A DNA stretch of 64,000 nucleotides from the NCBI GenBank assembly GCA_963922205.1, contig CAWUHX010000067.1, forward strand, positions 62,001-126,000, given 5' to 3'. This document shows positions 12,301-25,030 of this stretch, one piece after another (position 1 is the first letter of the stretch; each line of letters opens with the position of its first letter). The notes beneath the pieces were generated by a model, which had not been told where the DNA came from, searched no databases, and saw only the letters and a program-made list of their open reading frames with translations. The translations under genes and the position numbers were made by a program. The stretch comes from Romanomermis culicivorax (taxonomy: Eukaryota > Nematoda > Enoplea > Mermithida > Mermithidae).

Positions 12301-15300
12301 GACGATGACGCTCAACAATCGCCAACAACGGATATACGTGACGCCGGACCAGCCCCAATCCAATTGTGGAGAGGTCATGACCACGAGCGCCGCGGAATCC
12401 ACGATGAGCACCGCCGACCAATACCAGCCAAAGATTTGCCTGCTAAAGGTTTCGGTGCCAGTGGTGAGTGTTAATCCCATCTACTTACCTAGTGGTACTG
12501 ATATACTTCTGAGAGCAAAGCTTTGGGATAAGGTAGGCGAAAATCGCCTCAATGGAATCATAATAGAGTCTGAAGACAATGAAGAAAGGTTCCACATTGA
12601 TAGTACCATAGTAGATGGTACAAAAGATGATTTTGTCGTTATGGTATCCAACAACACAGGATCAGGATGCCATTTGAAAAGAAATCAAATAATTGGCCAT
12701 ACTAATTCAGTGTTGTGTGATACTGATAACCAAGATCAACTTAAGGGGAAGATAGTTGAGGATTTGGAGAAGCTGCAAACTTGTGCAGTCCAGGCTAGAC
12801 CTGATTCGACTCAAGTGGATGAGAAAGAGTTCAAGGAAGCCTTGTACAATATGCTAGCTAAATCCAACATACCATCTGAACAATTGGAACAAGCTTTACG
12901 GTGTCTCGCAAAATATAGAGACGTGTTCAGCTTGCCCAGTGATCCTCCAACTACCACACCCTACCTGACCTGTAAAATCAATACAGGCGATGCAGCCCCT
13001 GTGGCCAAAAGGTACCACAGGACCGCTATAAATTTACGGCCACATGTTCGTGAGCATGTGCAAGATATGTTCAAAAAGGGTGTAATTGAGCCATCAAAGT
13101 CGCCTTGGGCAGCCCCGTTATTCCTTGTAGGTAAAAAGGATGGTACCAAGCGACCAGTAGTGGACTTTAGGGGTATAAATGACGTTACCAAGGATGATAA
13201 GTATCCCATTCCTAGAATGGATGACTATCTAGACTGTTTAGGTAAAGCCAAATTTTATACTACCCTAGATCTCAAATCAGGATATTGGCAAGTGCCAATG
13301 GATGAAGAAAGCAAGGAGAAAACCGCTTTCATATGCCAAGAAGGGCTTTATCAATTTAAAGTCATGCCCTTTGGCCTAAAAAATGCGCCAGCCGAATTCC
13401 AGCGTATGATGGAAAGAGTTTTGCATCCATATGTTTGGAAAATCTGTCTAGTTTATATAGACGATATAATTGTGTTCTCAAATACGTTTGAGGAACACTT
13501 AGTTAATCTAGAGCTAGTCCTGCAAGCTCTAAGAAAGGCTCATTTGACCTTGAAGCCGGAGAAGTGTGAATTCCTGCCTGAGAGAGTTCATTTTTTAGGA
13601 CATATCTTAAATTCGGATGGAGTTTCCCCAGATCCGAAAAAGGTCAAAGCTATAAATGATTTCCCATTCCCAGAATCTAAACGTAAACTGCAAAGGTTTC
13701 TAGGTATGTTGCAGTGGTGTAAAAAGTTCATACCGGGTTTGGCTAAACACGCCGAACCGTTGTATAAACTAACTGGGAAGAACTGTGTTTGGGAAGTCAC
13801 GGAGGTTCACCATCAGGCTTTTAGGAGCCTGAAAGAAGCACTATTGTCAGTGCCATTCCTTAGGTATCCGGTTTTGGACGGGTCTGCGGATTTTGTCCTT
13901 CAGACAGATGCCAGCGGAACGGCACTAGGAGCAGTCCTTTACCAGGAGACCAAGTCAGACCGCTGGGTAATTGCTTACAATAGCAGAATTTTAAAGGCGG
14001 ATGAGAAAAAGTGGTCAGCCACGGAAAGGGAATGCTTGGCAATTGTGTATGGCTTGAAGTTATACAAGCACTACTTAGTGGGTCATAAGGTGATCATAAG
14101 AACTGATCACAAACCTTTGTTGTCAATGAAGGTTAACGCCATGACCAATGGTAAGCTGAAGAGATGGTACTCATTCATCTCTCAGTTCAACCATAAACTA
14201 GAGTATGTGCCTGGAAAACAAAATGCCATGGCAGACTTTTTGTCCAGGATGGATGAACCAGACGATCAAGCGGAAAAGATACCGCCAAAATGGGAACACA
14301 TGTTCTCAGAGGATAAACGAGAGTCCGAAAATCTGAAAGATCTTGAAGCACAGCTTATTGAGAAAAAACACCTCAATTTGGTGAAGAGATTCAGAATTCT
14401 GACAGATCGGAATCCTGAAGACGGTACTCCGTTACATCCGGAGCCAAAAGGTAAGAAGAATCAGAGGACTGATATGAGTCCGAGATTCACCCAGGTTTAT
14501 CCAGAAGATTCTGAGGGTGATCCAGAATTAAACTCGCCTGCAGACTTGATAAATGCCGTAACTACAAGGAGCATGGCGAAGGAAGCGGACAAGAGTAATC
14601 AGGCTCAGATCCAGCCTGATGGCAATCAGGTCAACGGAAAGGTAAGTAGGGGAAATCAGGACAAGGGTAAGGAAAAAAGAGTAACCTGGTTATACCCAGA
14701 AAAGGAACAAGAGTTTACTTTGGCAGACCCCAAAGAAGATGAACTACCAAAAGGGCTAATTAGAGATGATCTCATGGCCCTCTTGCAGAGAAAAGATGAG
14801 GTACTACGACCATACTTTGATAGATTGGGTCCAAATGCGACAACCAAGTATCATAGTGGATTTTATATCCAAAATGAAGTGTTATACCGCGAAGCTGGAC
14901 AGGGGTCGGACGATCAAGTGGTCGTCCCATCCTGCCTTAGGGACAATACTTTGCACCAGTACCACGGTGCCGTAATGATGACTCATCAGGGGTTCAAAAG
15001 GACCCTTGCTATGATTAAAAAACGGTTCTGGTGGCCTGGAATTGAAAAGGATGTCAGGCACTGGATCAAGTTTTGTCCAGTTTGTCAAATGGCTAATCAG
15101 GGAAACACAGAAATTCCGCCACTGATACCAATTATTCCACAAGGTCCTTTTGACATAGTATCAGTGGATATCGTGGGTATTTCTCCACTCAGTGAGAAGA
15201 GACCGTATGTCATAGTCTTTCAAGACTATTTTACAAAGTGGGTTGAAGCTGAACTGATCCCGGATCAGTCAGCTAGCACCGTTGTAGATACTTTTCTACA

Positions 15301-16147
15301 AGCTATTGTATTTAGGCACGGGACTCCACAGAGACTACTCAGCGATAGAGGAGGTTGTTTTACCTCAGATCTAATGAAAGAGATCTGCAAGTTATTGGAG
15401 TGTCAAAAAATTTTTACAACAGCCTACCATCCACAAGGAAATGGTATGGTAGAACGGTTTAACCAGACACTCATCAAACAGCTCAGAAAGGTGGCCATCG
15501 AGGAAAAAGATAACTGGCCAAGATACTTGAGAGCTGTGGTGTTTGCTTACAATGCCACACCACATGCAGCCACGGGGCAATCCCCATTTTCGTTGCTTAG
15601 AGGTCATGAGGCAACCTTCGGGTTAAACTTATCGAAAGCATACGATATTGTAATGCCGGACAGCAATGCTGAGGCATACAAATTTGTGTTGACCAATCAT
15701 TTAGTCAACCTTTACGAGGATATTGCCAAAAATATCCAGAGTGCTGCCGAAAAATCGAAGAAATACTTCGATAAAAAGTCCAAACAAAATGGATTTAAAG
15801 AAAAGGATTGGGTTCTGCTCAAAGTAGATAAGCAGAAAAAACTAGGACTACCATGGTCCGGTCCGTTCATAGTTACGGACATTTCGCGAGAAGCAGAGAA
15901 TGTTGTCACCATTGTACATTGGGACAACCCGCTAAATCGCCAAACTGTTTCAATCAGCAGGTTGAAACATTTTCGTTACGAGACCACTAGGGTCTTGCCG
16001 CGAATAGCGCGAGCCAATCAGGACGCGCCACGTGACGAAAATACGTCACTTTCCAATATGGCACAAACAGTTACGACTGGAGCGCCGATTCAAATGAAAT
16101 CATTTGAAAATTCGCTCAAGGCGAATCTATGCGCGATCTCGCGCTGA
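9311..16147 (+). CDS. Gag-Pol polyprotein of element 1 (Gag, protease, RT, RNase H, integrase)
   Basis: A single 2278-codon frame begins 97 nt after the LTR. Residues 1-330 are Pro/Arg/Gln-rich; about 350-560 look like a retrotransposon capsid domain (Y-E-A-L-L-R-L..., R-R-A-I-I-N-V-F). A Cys/His cluster near residue 675 (C-x2-H-x5-H-x4-C) and an RG-rich stretch near 700 may bind RNA. The protease active site is DTG at about 907, with IVGTDFL downstream. RT has the YIDD box at about 1382; RNase H starts LQTDAS at about 1530. Integrase has its HHCC zinc domain at about 1882-1926 and DDE residues at about 1953, 2010 and 2046, then a GPF-type C-terminal module. Gag and Pol share one frame with no stop or frameshift. 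All catalytic motifs are intact. This would supply particles and the reverse-transcription and integration machinery. Confidence 0.96.
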   Translation: MPNERIPRGNTLRRSPPRVASAGNLVNLGDGDQQRHAAPDPVVPDQTPARVQPLQQNAMHFTPQDAGVPIDRPPAIAIDPQEAGPANPNPDADGPPQQNFKRSPPPKVELAGPKRDVITPEIRPNFEERDPEIDQRLERIPQEQERFQPQESAPEMSNQELATQLRELKGTVEALFDIIANAATEDNKREADRRRQEPDRQVRPCNRGAERDNRLPAEISAGAGPSNRPDVDEGQRLNFEPKSWRGPARDLRFEGAEQSADFRNQSQIAPQHPTLTRVVYDGRGNIVDPNTLRPDQLASFPYRDYRFDKDNMPSYQGGVPPQRDPNRVMLQSLNSDLDPVLTAAYDQREVPSNNLAQEIVVRNIVKGVLPKLLDEGMVNQQVLSFLTALEGEFRRDTPESAKYEALLRLSKGRPKAVAGDNMTYREARRAIINVFAPECNLEMLTRELFEIQQRPNEQAVEFLKRVSILVELVKGDLDYQSKQRLIIDTFIYKSDPTFQSELKNSKHTFRTWYDLAVEVHDIERRYKNAFQRYGPKGTQQDPIVINEVGMPSGHDPEIAVVARNQSEGYQQGQRQRFRQPYQTIGNQVQAQTQRSRSDSPEIEEIPVREAPRAQTEKGKKESLLLKISKEMVQLVERFDQLQQKVDNRQMENRSDVAIPSTSQGGQVSRDPTKPWCEFHKNITHNTADCRTLRVLSERRSRGRASFPTYNRGGFNTFARGNYRGRGGYPNANFNSRGRGAYNVGYSGYQDSHESYQQNSDYNEFLEFKKQKELQKQFQQMQQYQQQAALQHPQPPQAIMGPTQTLQQGQFTNQPPQKDYSSVMVARQSQMSPLGEVNQRVSCPNVVLGSIVQMNAIAPQPVVPSVQVIRRGTPASPQEQHLLDTYPRTAPFHIEVVIGGRKTMALIDTGAQCTVMSAKFLKETLGPDYTEYPRILNVTVANGKTVQAHGYIQFRMDTLCGQFPVKAIVIPEAGENVIVGTDFLAHPQVGAIIDFRNRTMTLNNRQQRIYVTPDQPQSNCGEVMTTSAAESTMSTADQYQPKICLLKVSVPVVSVNPIYLPSGTDILLRAKLWDKVGENRLNGIIIESEDNEERFHIDSTIVDGTKDDFVVMVSNNTGSGCHLKRNQIIGHTNSVLCDTDNQDQLKGKIVEDLEKLQTCAVQARPDSTQVDEKEFKEALYNMLAKSNIPSEQLEQALRCLAKYRDVFSLPSDPPTTTPYLTCKINTGDAAPVAKRYHRTAINLRPHVREHVQDMFKKGVIEPSKSPWAAPLFLVGKKDGTKRPVVDFRGINDVTKDDKYPIPRMDDYLDCLGKAKFYTTLDLKSGYWQVPMDEESKEKTAFICQEGLYQFKVMPFGLKNAPAEFQRMMERVLHPYVWKICLVYIDDIIVFSNTFEEHLVNLELVLQALRKAHLTLKPEKCEFLPERVHFLGHILNSDGVSPDPKKVKAINDFPFPESKRKLQRFLGMLQWCKKFIPGLAKHAEPLYKLTGKNCVWEVTEVHHQAFRSLKEALLSVPFLRYPVLDGSADFVLQTDASGTALGAVLYQETKSDRWVIAYNSRILKADEKKWSATERECLAIVYGLKLYKHYLVGHKVIIRTDHKPLLSMKVNAMTNGKLKRWYSFISQFNHKLEYVPGKQNAMADFLSRMDEPDDQAEKIPPKWEHMFSEDKRESENLKDLEAQLIEKKHLNLVKRFRILTDRNPEDGTPLHPEPKGKKNQRTDMSPRFTQVYPEDSEGDPELNSPADLINAVTTRSMAKEADKSNQAQIQPDGNQVNGKVSRGNQDKGKEKRVTWLYPEKEQEFTLADPKEDELPKGLIRDDLMALLQRKDEVLRPYFDRLGPNATTKYHSGFYIQNEVLYREAGQGSDDQVVVPSCLRDNTLHQYHGAVMMTHQGFKRTLAMIKKRFWWPGIEKDVRHWIKFCPVCQMANQGNTEIPPLIPIIPQGPFDIVSVDIVGISPLSEKRPYVIVFQDYFTKWVEAELIPDQSASTVVDTFLQAIVFRHGTPQRLLSDRGGCFTSDLMKEICKLLECQKIFTTAYHPQGNGMVERFNQTLIKQLRKVAIEEKDNWPRYLRAVVFAYNATPHAATGQSPFSLLRGHEATFGLNLSKAYDIVMPDSNAEAYKFVLTNHLVNLYEDIAKNIQSAAEKSKKYFDKKSKQNGFKEKDWVLLKVDKQKKLGLPWSGPFIVTDISREAENVVTIVHWDNPLNRQTVSISRLKHFRYETTRVLPRIARANQDAPRDENTSLSNMAQTVTTGAPIQMKSFENSLKANLCAISR

Positions 16148-16567
16148 TTTTTTTTTATTTTGTGTACATATCTCGCGCGTGTAAGTACTAATTTTAATTA
16201 AAATTGTATTAATTTGTAATATTTATCGCGTTTATGTAGTATTCGTGTTAATTTTGTAAATTTTTCATATTAATTTCAGACTTTGGGAAAAATTCTTCGG
16301 AATTTTAGACCAAAGTGACAACCCAAAAAATTTCTGACATTTTTTCTAAAAAATTAAATTTCAAATTTTTCATTTTTCCAAAAACAAACTATAGCTGCCC
16401 CGCTTATCTGAATTCTAAACTTCCATCGGAAGGAAGAAGGAAAATATTCCCCGAATCGCGATAAAAAGGAAATTAGCAAAATTGCTAGATTAAACTTTTT
16501 CAGCGTTCAAAAATTTTAAAAAATTATAAATTTATTCGAAAAGAAAAACATTTCGAAAAGAAAAGAA
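16148..16567 (+). other. Gag-pol to ORF2 spacer in element 1
   Basis: AT-rich, with no plausible coding sequence. It lies between the gag-pol stop and the first ATG of the ORF2 model. A splice acceptor or internal promoter for the ORF2 transcript might lie here, but none can be singled out. Confidence 0.4.
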
Positions 16568-19500
16568 ATGGGAAAAGGCGCGCGGAACCGCCAACAAGCT
16601 CCGACGCGCGAGTGGTCGCACACAGAGCGCCACGTCGAATATGGCAGGGCCCAGCACCGCCAAGACAACCGTTTTTTCTTCATCGACGGTAAGTTTCGAA
16701 CTTATTTTTATCAAATATTCTTGGAAACCGCAGGAAATGCCCAGAAGTCACTGGAAGACCAGCTCGGCGCCCCAAAGAGCAGACGAGGTTAGGACTTAGA
16801 GGGAACGAAAAATGGGAGTACTGCGAAACGGAAGCTCGAAGCCAAGCAGGGAATTTCCAATTTGGAAATATACCTGATACCACCGAGAGCTATAGGATTC
16901 AAGGAAAACCTAGAACCTTGGGTTCAGCCCGTTTTAAAGTTTTATCATTCAAAAATTCATCAAAAATTATTTATTTTCAAATCAAATCAAATCATATCAC
17001 TTTTTCGATACAAAATTCATTAAAAATTATCAATTTCGAGCGCTATAAAAATTGTAAATACAGCGCCATAAATGGAGCGTAGTTGGTCGCTCAAGCAGCT
17101 GGTCAGAGATTGGTGTCCGATCAAGTGGTGGACAGTCGGATCAGGTCTACCCTCCCCAACATATAGAGGTAGCAAGGGTAAGATTTGGTAAGGTGTTAGT
17201 TGCCTACCAGCTCAATGTTTGTATATCAGTGGCTCACCTAACAACCTGCACTAAACTTAATTTTCTGCGAAACTTAACCCGCTTGGTGTTGTGGTGCTGG
17301 TGTAGTATAGACCCGAAAATGCGCTGAAAAAAGGGGAATAAAACACTAAAATTAATAGTACTTTATGTTTAGATTATAACGTCAAACGGGCCGTACGAAT
17401 CCACGAACTGGATCAGTGGTTTAAAGCCACATTTGGGTACTGGCCGGCCAATCCCAAGGAACCTCGAATGGTAGACATCGGGAAGGTCAGCCAGGTACTC
17501 CATTTTATCCGAGAAGTGTCAATCTTCAGAGGACAACCAGTTTGTGGCTTCGACGTTGAAAAAGTCAACCAGGATAAGGTCGCCGCCTTGTTCAAAACAA
17601 GGGAGGTCGACAATCCAATGGGAAAGCAGTTTGCCCGATATATCAGCTTCGCGCTAACGAATGGTCAAACCTACGTTATTGATACAACGTCGATGATGAT
17701 CAAAGAGTGGACCAGCCTCCACGACTTCTTGAACTCCGACATGCTCTTCGCCGGATATGCCGTACTGGAGGATCTGGTGAGTATCTATAACGTTTGTGGC
17801 GCAGGGTGAGATAATAAGGACAGGGACAAAACTGTCCCCTTACGGGAATTTCTAAGGAAGACCAAAGGTCGATACTTTGACTTAGACCGTTTCGCCCTCA
17901 CCATGGTAGGAGTAAACCTGGAGAAAAAATGCTTTCAGACAGGTATATGTCCCGAAACTTTTCGGTTAAAGGGACTGTTCACGGAATTTTATTTGATAGA
18001 CGTGGGCCCCTACCAATATGACTTTTCGTTAAAAGCGAACCGTGATCGGTTTGCCAAAAGGGATATATTGCCGGAAGAGCTCAGATACGCCGCTCTAGAC
18101 GCATACTACTCCTTATTGGTCATGTTTGCCGCCATTCACTATGGCATGGCCGATCAACTGCTTATGCAAATGCAGATTTTCGACCATGACAAGGTGGATC
18201 CCAAACAGATCAACACCATTGCCCTGCATTTTTATCAACAATATCTAATGATTCCGGGCAATGTGAACCGAGAAATGGGGCTAGGTACCCCAGTTATGGA
18301 AACCGATCAGGTTCAACCAAATATGGTCTATCACATGATGAAGTGTGAGATGTATAACCGTTGGGCGGTACAGATGCAGGGAAATAACACAGGTTATTAT
18401 ACCGCGCCCACGGAGTGTAATCCAGTTCGTCCGCAGGGAGTTCAGCTGCCAAGTGGTTTCTACCCACTACTTCCAAGAGATAACAAACCAATGAAGGACG
18501 ACGGATACACCACAGATAGCGATCCCGACGAAATCCAGGACGTCCAGATACCAGACTGGGTTAATATTTCAAAAGATATCCTGGAAAATCTCAAGTCAGG
18601 TGGAACCTACTGGGATTTAGACGGGAAAATTTCCTTAACGTTGTACGAAAACGCCAAGCTATACTGGCAACAAGCCGGGAAGCCCGATACCATTCCACAA
18701 GAGGTGTTTTCCTCTAATAACCACTACCCAGTGGGTATCGAGGGCCATAGACAGGCCTATAAGACCAATTTTTACACGCCAAATTTGGCAAAAATTTCAG
18801 GTATGTTGGATGAGCGAAACTTCCCAGAGTTAGAGGTCATCTGCAAATTTATGCCATTGGCTTATCATTTGGCATGGCCTCATTCTAGAGCGGAGTGTGA
18901 CTATGAAACTAGCGCTCTGCTAAACTATAACTTTCTAAATAGTTATACTAAAGAGGGCCAGGAAATGATAAAGAAAATGTCCTGGAAGTCAGGCGACCGC
19001 CTGGCTTACTATTTAGAATTAGCAGCGACGCTACCGCCGTCGGAACCCCGCTTTCCATCTAAAAAAGGGGTATACGCATGGCAGAATCGGTTCGGTTTTG
19101 TCCCGCTACGATTTCGAGAAGCCGAGGAGATCCTACAAATTGGCGACGACAAATCGTTATTGAAGGACGGAGCCTACAAGGTAAATCCTTATTTTTATGT
19201 AACTTTTTACTACGTAGGCTTCGAGACTTTAACGCCGGGACTGCGGCATCCCATGACGGAAGACGCATCGCCAACCGACTACCCGATTACCTACGCACCG
19301 AGAAATCCGCTCGAGCTCAGACCGGAGTTTGTCAGCAAAAGCTTCCGGGAGAGAACAATCGCTTCGGAAATGCCCGGGTATACACTTACATATACCCCAG
19401 CCGGTGAGTTAATTTCTAAGGTACCGCTAAATCGTCCCTCAACTTCCCAAACGGCGCAAGCCGGAGGGACGGGACAGGTCAAAGCGCAGCCGCAGGCGCT

Positions 19501-21901
19501 AGCGCCAGTGGTCAAAGCTACACCAGCTTTGGACACTGCTGCTACGCAGGCAGCTGCAGTAGTTGTCGTGGTGCCGCCGCCAATCCAACCAGCGGTGGCA
19601 CAGCCGACTCAAGTACCTCAAGTACAACAACCGGCCGAGCCTGAGCCAGAGGTTGTCACCATAATGCAATCAGTACCTCCAGCACCAGCTGTTTTGCCAG
19701 CTAAAGTAAAGCAGCTGTTGCCGAAGATACGAAATTCAGACTCTGAGTCCAGTTCAGAGGAGGATGTAGAAGAAGAAGAAGAGGGTGAAATCCTCGAATC
19801 TGAGGGCCAGACATCAGAGAATAAGGATGCGATGGAGGCCAAAACTCAGAAACAGGCTCTTGAGGAGGAAAAAATCCAGACTCAAATTGACGAAGCAGTC
19901 ACCAAAATGTCAGGGATCGATGTCAGACTGGAGAAGATGCAGGAAGCATCCCAGGAGATACCTGTGAAGGCCAAAGATCCTAAGGATCATGACCGTCAAG
20001 CGAAGCAAGAGGCCCTACAGGCCAAAATTCAGGAACAGAGAAGGCTGACGCAGCAGGAATTCCTGCGTCAGAGGGCAATCCAAAGAAAGCTGAAGGAGCA
20101 GGCACTAGCCGACGATAGCTCAGATTCAGCCATTGCAGCGACAGAGCTGATGCGGAGGGGAAGAATTGCCGAGGAAGGCATTCCTGGAATTTATTCCCCA
20201 GACAAAGTTCAGCAGATGTTAGCTGAAGGTATGTCGGAAAAATTTATCCGACACCTAGCCAAGGAAAAGGTAAGGCGTAGAAAGAGGATAGGTAAGGCCA
20301 AGCGACGCAGACTTGCAGCTCAGGGACAGCAGCAACAAGGAGCGGCCGCCACCGGATCCGAAAACGACGCCTACGATACGGCCGAAGAAACGACGACCCC
20401 ACAATACTCGACGAGCCAAAAGTCGAGATCGGAGACTTCAAAGAGTCAGACGAGAACGGAGACTTCAAAAAGTCAGACGCGAACGGAGACCTCCATAGGC
20501 CAGACAAAATCGGATAGGACAACAGGGTCCACTGCGACAACATCGTACACTCAGACGCGAACGGTATCGAAAACCGGCGGAGAGGTTAGTACTTCTTCTG
20601 GCAAAAGTAAATCCGTGCCCTCCAGCTATACCGCAAGAAGTAGCAAACCTGCGGGAAGCGTATTGGTGAAGCCCGATCTTGAATCGGAGGAGAAATTGAT
20701 CAAGAAGGTCAAACTGAATGTGGTAGCTACTAGACCCGAAAGGGAACCACAGCAGTTTGTCACTCCTGGTCAATTAGCCGAAACTCTGATTGATTATTGG
20801 GAGTGGCAATGGGAACAAAGGCGCCTAATTGGGCCGATCTCATTTGAAAATCCAGAGGTCGCCAATTACTTCGCCTTTGATCGGCAAGAACGGCCGATAA
20901 TTTACAGAATGGTCAATGATGCCATGGCCGAGATTCACGAAAATTACCGCCAGCAATTCGAAATGCAAGGCGCATTTATGTTTGACGGAGAGCGCATCCC
21001 TGAGGAGATCTGGGAATGGATAATTTTAATTCTCATCCCCAGATGGCTTCAGGACTACGATGCCTCAGACGTCTTTACGGCCATTAGGTATGTGACCCTA
21101 ATGATTTTTCTTCAGTTGGACTTCGCTCCGATCACGCCAACGGCAATTGGTAGGTGGTATGCCCAGGCGTGTTCGTTTGCGAACAGACAACTAGTTGTTG
21201 AGGCCCAGGGAAACCGCGTAGACGATGTCTACATTGCAGCCTTTAATCAGTATATTTTTATGGGCTCGCAAAGGTTAAACCAGATGGGTGTTAAGAGGAA
21301 AGCACCAGGCGATGACAGGTCGCAAGCTGATAAATTTCAGCGAACGGCTGCCAAGAGCCCGAGTAAGTTCAAGGTGCCTAGACTCCCTCCGGCTAAGAAA
21401 CAACCACCGATGATACAACAATCATCGGCTACGACCAGCCAGAGGTCATATAGTGAAGCTGCTAGCACTTCTTACAAAAGTCCGCTTTCTCGGTCAAAAT
21501 CAATTTCATCTAAATCTCTTAATTCAACTTACCGGACACAAAAACCACAACGCAGCAGCTCCACTAGCAGTGGTCAAAGGCAGCAGGGGAGAGACGATAT
21601 GTTCTCAAACCCGGCCCCGTACAGGGCTAGACCGGGGTATGACCAAGGTCAACCCAGGGGAGGCTTCAGAGGGCGCCCTCAGCGACCTTACAGAGGCCGA
21701 GGAACCTGGCAACACCAAGGTCAAGACCCGGATGCTCAATTCCATAATCCGAATTTTATTCCGCTAGGTAGACGCGGCGGAAGCCAACAAGGCCAAAATA
21801 GAGGCCAGGATGGAGGTCAGACCCGAGGCCAACCAGGTCAGAGGGGGTACTATCAAGGTAGACCTCGAGGAGGCTACCAAGGCGGCGGGCAGCAGCAGTA
21901 A
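16568..21901 (+). CDS. ORF2 of element 1: DEDDy 3'-5' exonuclease domain plus long low-complexity RNA-binding-like tail (spliced)
   Basis: Proposed exons are 16568-16688, 16734-16787, 17373-17776 and 17861-21901. All junctions are GT-AG and keep phase, giving 1539 residues; the last intron removes an in-frame TGA at 17807. Residues about 80-290 match the RNase D/WRN/MUT-7 exonuclease family: Exo I FDVE (D119, E121), Exo II G-Y-x-V-L-E-D-L (D192), Exo III Y-A-A-L-D (Y269, D273). All five DEDDy residues are present, so 3'-5' exonuclease activity on RNA or DNA is predicted. Residues from about 290 to 780 are globular-looking but unrecognised. The tail has Pro/Ala/Gln runs, an acidic block (19735-19805), Lys/Arg/Glu-rich helices, a triplicated T-x-T-S-K-S-Q motif (20420-20490) and an RGG-type C-terminus (21600-21900). 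The start codon and first two exons are less certain than the exonuclease. Confidence 0.85.
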
Positions 21902-22644
21902 ATAGCCGCAAAATTTTGGCCCAAAAATTTCTTTTTCTTACATATATTTTTACTTATTTCATAAAACACAAAACCCAAAAACACTAATAAAATAACAAAA
22001 AATCCAAAAAAAAATCAAAAAACAAAAAATCCAAAAACATTTCTTTTCGGTGCTGCTGGCCATCAAAAATCTCTTTTTTGACAAAACCGGTGCAAAAACG
22101 CAACCGTAAAAAATATTTTAACTTTTGGCCACATTCTTGCTCAAATTTTTTAGCGCATTTTAAATTTTGTGATATCCGTACAACCCCGCGTCGTCTTTTT
22201 GTATCGCCATATAATCTCGTATTTTAGTTTAATTTAGAAAAAATAGAGACGCGGGAAGTCGATTTGCATGCGGTTAGACCCACAGCCAACGAATTGACAC
22301 AGCATGCAGACCGAGCGGCCGAGCCCGAAGCCGACCACACATCCGGCACCGACGTTTACGTCATACTCCCTAGGGCAGGAGGTTATTCCATCAATGCCGA
22401 GGTCAAAATGGACGTCACTTGCCAGCCATTGCGGCGAAGCCCTTGGTATTCGTTGTGTCCAATGACCAGCACAGGAGTTCTATTAGGACAGACTGTGAAA
22501 CGGGAGTCCGGTGAGACAAACTGTTTATCAGGAGTCAGCCGGAGTTGTAGATTTTTTCTTTTTGATTAATTCTTTTAATGCCGGGGTAACCCGGCCAAAA
22601 GTTTTTTTTCTACCTCCCGTAGGTCGGTTTCGACGCGCGAGGGA
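21902..22644 (+). other. 3' non-coding region of element 1
   Basis: A-rich, then mixed sequence between the ORF2 stop and the 3' LTR. No conserved protein is visible; an open frame at 22264-22569 has no recognisable content. The 10 nt before the LTR (cgcgcgaggg plus a) are purine-rich but make only a weak polypurine tract. Confidence 0.55.
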
Positions 22645-23262
22645 TGTTGGGCACCCTGTTGATGCCAATTCGTGTGGGGAAATCGACATGCAAATCGACG
22701 AAAGGGACGACCAGCGGCGCAGACATTTGCATAGAATGGAGCGCCACCAAAAGACCAAGAAAGATAGTGAAAGTCATTCTTCACTTAATATCGTTTTTAT
22801 TATATTTCTTGACATTTTTGCTGGCGTCCCTGAATACAATTTTCCCAGCAACTTGTTTTCTTACTGAGTTATTCACTGTGGTATACCCACATTCTTTTTG
22901 CATAATTCGTCGGACTTATTGTTTAACATATTCGTTTGTTTATTTAGATATTATTAGCGATCGACGAAGGCGGAGGGCCAAAGGCCCAGGCGCCGGCTTA
23001 CATCAAGTAAGTTTTGGGAAACCCCTTTTGGGTTATACCCAAGTAAGTTTATCCCTGAGGGGATTCCTTGTCTCATCTAGGAGACTGCGGAGGTCTTTGG
23101 TAAGGCCCCCGTATTTAGAACAAAGTTTATCTTTGTTGTTGTAGGTCTGGGGATAAACGGACTGTTGCACAGATCACCGAGGCTCAGCCAAGGTATCAGT
23201 TCTAACAGGTCAGTTCAGACCCAATCTTTTCTTACGCCTCTTAAGGAAAGACCTGCACAACA
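22645..23262 (+). repeat. 3' LTR of element 1
   Basis: Direct repeat of 8597-9214 with the same TGTTG...CAACA termini, followed by the TSD attc at 23263-23266. Confidence 0.96.
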
Positions 23263-23567
23263 ATTCCATTATTTTACTTTTCGTTTCTTTATTATTTGTT
23301 CTGTCTTTACTGTTTAATTATTTTATTCATTTCATCCTTTTTGCTTATTTCATTTTGTTTTATTTATTTCATTAATTTATTTTTTTTGCAATTAAGCTCC
23401 ATACAAAACAACTTTAATGGGAATCCTCATGATAATTTTTTGTTTTTTTTTCAAACGTTTCGCAAAAATGTTTTTCTGACAGATATTTTTTTGGTGATTT
23501 TGGCATGGTCCGTTGGTACATACCTACCGTAACTGCAGACCAAAAGCATCTAAAACTTAGATGTCCA
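23263..23567. other. 305-bp T-rich host spacer between the two LTR elements
   Basis: T-rich low-complexity DNA continuing the T-rich sequence found left of 8597. It ends with the TSD tcca (23564-23567) of element 2. No gene is seen. Confidence 0.7.
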
Positions 23568-25030
23568 TGTCACATATTGCGCCATCCATGTCACGTGTAT
23601 GACATGTGGATTTGGGAGAGCTGGGGAGGTTTGGGTATCGCATCAGGTGATACCGTGTTTTAGACGTCACATTGATGGTGAACCATATCAGATTGATCCT
23701 ATTACAGTGAGTAATAGGCTGTGACTCCTGATGGATACTGGCATTTTCCCCAGGATTCCCTAAATGGCGTTGGGGGCCTAACCTGGCGATTAGTGGCTAT
23801 AGAGAGGTCTATAGCTGGTTCTCTTGGGTTGTCCTTGGGGTCTTGCTGTAGGGTAATGGACAACGCTGCCAGGCTAGGTGCGACAACCCCCGAGTCCTAC
23901 TCAGTGAGAGTGGGGACAGGGTCACCCGTAAAATGACCTAAATTATGGGGCCCGATTATGAACCAGACAGCCCCTTTTTGCCCGAACCTGAGAGGTGGAG
24001 GCCCTACTTATCTGTGGAAACCTTGGGAAACCGACTCAGGAAGGATTTCCCAACAAATAACCCACAAATAACAACAATCCCCTGAGAAGACTCACCTACT
24101 CCTGTTTCTCAAGCGATTACGATGCAACGGGCGGCAAGTCCCTGGATGCTTTCGGTCTTCTGGCACTGGGAGCGGGGGATGCGATCCTCAAACGTCCTAG
24201 GCGGCGAGCGGCGGCGAGCGGCGGCGAGCGGGAGGGAGCGGGAGCGAGCGGGAGGCGAAACTCCAACGTTTAATTCACGAACCGGGGCGGTCGGACACCT
24301 GGCACTGATGGGCAGCGGGGTACTGTAAACGGTAGGCGGCGGACGCAGTGAACACGGGTAAATTTATGCAAATTTATTGATAGTAAGGCGGCGGACGCAC
24401 AGGTATATAATAAAATTATGCAAATTTGACGAGGAGGCGGCGGACGCGGAGTGACAACTGGACGAAAGCTTGGTGAACCCAAGAATGAGCGAAAAACTAA
24501 AGAAACATGTCCTTTTAAGGACATGTTTGGCTACAGCTGCAGCTTGGGCGGAGTTTCTCGGCGCTCAAGCTAACTTCTGCAGCTAGACGCGATGCAGAAG
24601 ATGCCTATGAGCACATAGACATTTTTTCATTCACATGCGTTTAGCACTGAGGCCGGCTGCAGTGCCTATGCTAAGCATATGAACGTCTTTAGCTAAAACT
24701 TCTTAGCTAGTCGTTTTGCGTAACAAAAACGACGCTAATTTTTGATGATAAGAGGTGCGTGAGCGCACCAAAAATAGCCATGTGCTCGTGGAGCACGACT
24801 GGCGGAAGTTTTTAGCTAAAGGGCCTACTGTAGCCCGCGTTTGTAAAGAAATAAAAATACAACAAAACGAAACATAGAAATGCATGAAAAATATAAAAAC
24901 GAACGTAAAATGCATGTGTAAAAATGAAATAAACAAAAGCATGATCGGGTAATAAACAAAACATGAAAAATAACAAAATGTCGGCATGATCGGGATCACG
25001 TGACGTTGGAGAATTGAGCGGCACGTGACA
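23568..25030 (-). repeat. 3' LTR of element 2 (left copy)
   Basis: A 1463-bp direct repeat of 38307-39769. Differences seen: ctactcctg vs ctagtcctg, attacgatgc vs attacgacgc, and ggcggcggacgc vs ggcggcagacgc. It contains a G+C-rich minisatellite of gcgagcggcg units (about 24200-24255). Confidence 0.96.

Larger units (their letters stand above)
8597..23262 (+). mobile_element. Element 1: complete Ty3/Gypsy LTR retrotransposon with exonuclease ORF2
   Basis: Two 618-bp direct repeats (8597-9214, 22645-23262) begin TGTTG and end CAACA and differ at only two sites I could find. A 4-bp TSD, attc, lies at 8593-8596 and 23263-23266. Total length is 14,666 bp. Order: LTR, short leader, gag-pol (9311-16147), spliced ORF2 (16568-21901), A/T-rich 3' region, LTR. 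Domain order PR-RT-RNase H-IN places it in Ty3/Gypsy. Open frames and near-identical LTRs indicate a young and possibly active copy. It is unusually long for Ty3/Gypsy because of ORF2. Confidence 0.96.

Noticed and set aside
24122..24328. Short open frame in the LTR of element 2
   Set aside because: Made by the G+C-rich gcgagcggcg minisatellite; present in both LTRs at the same place and not protein-like.
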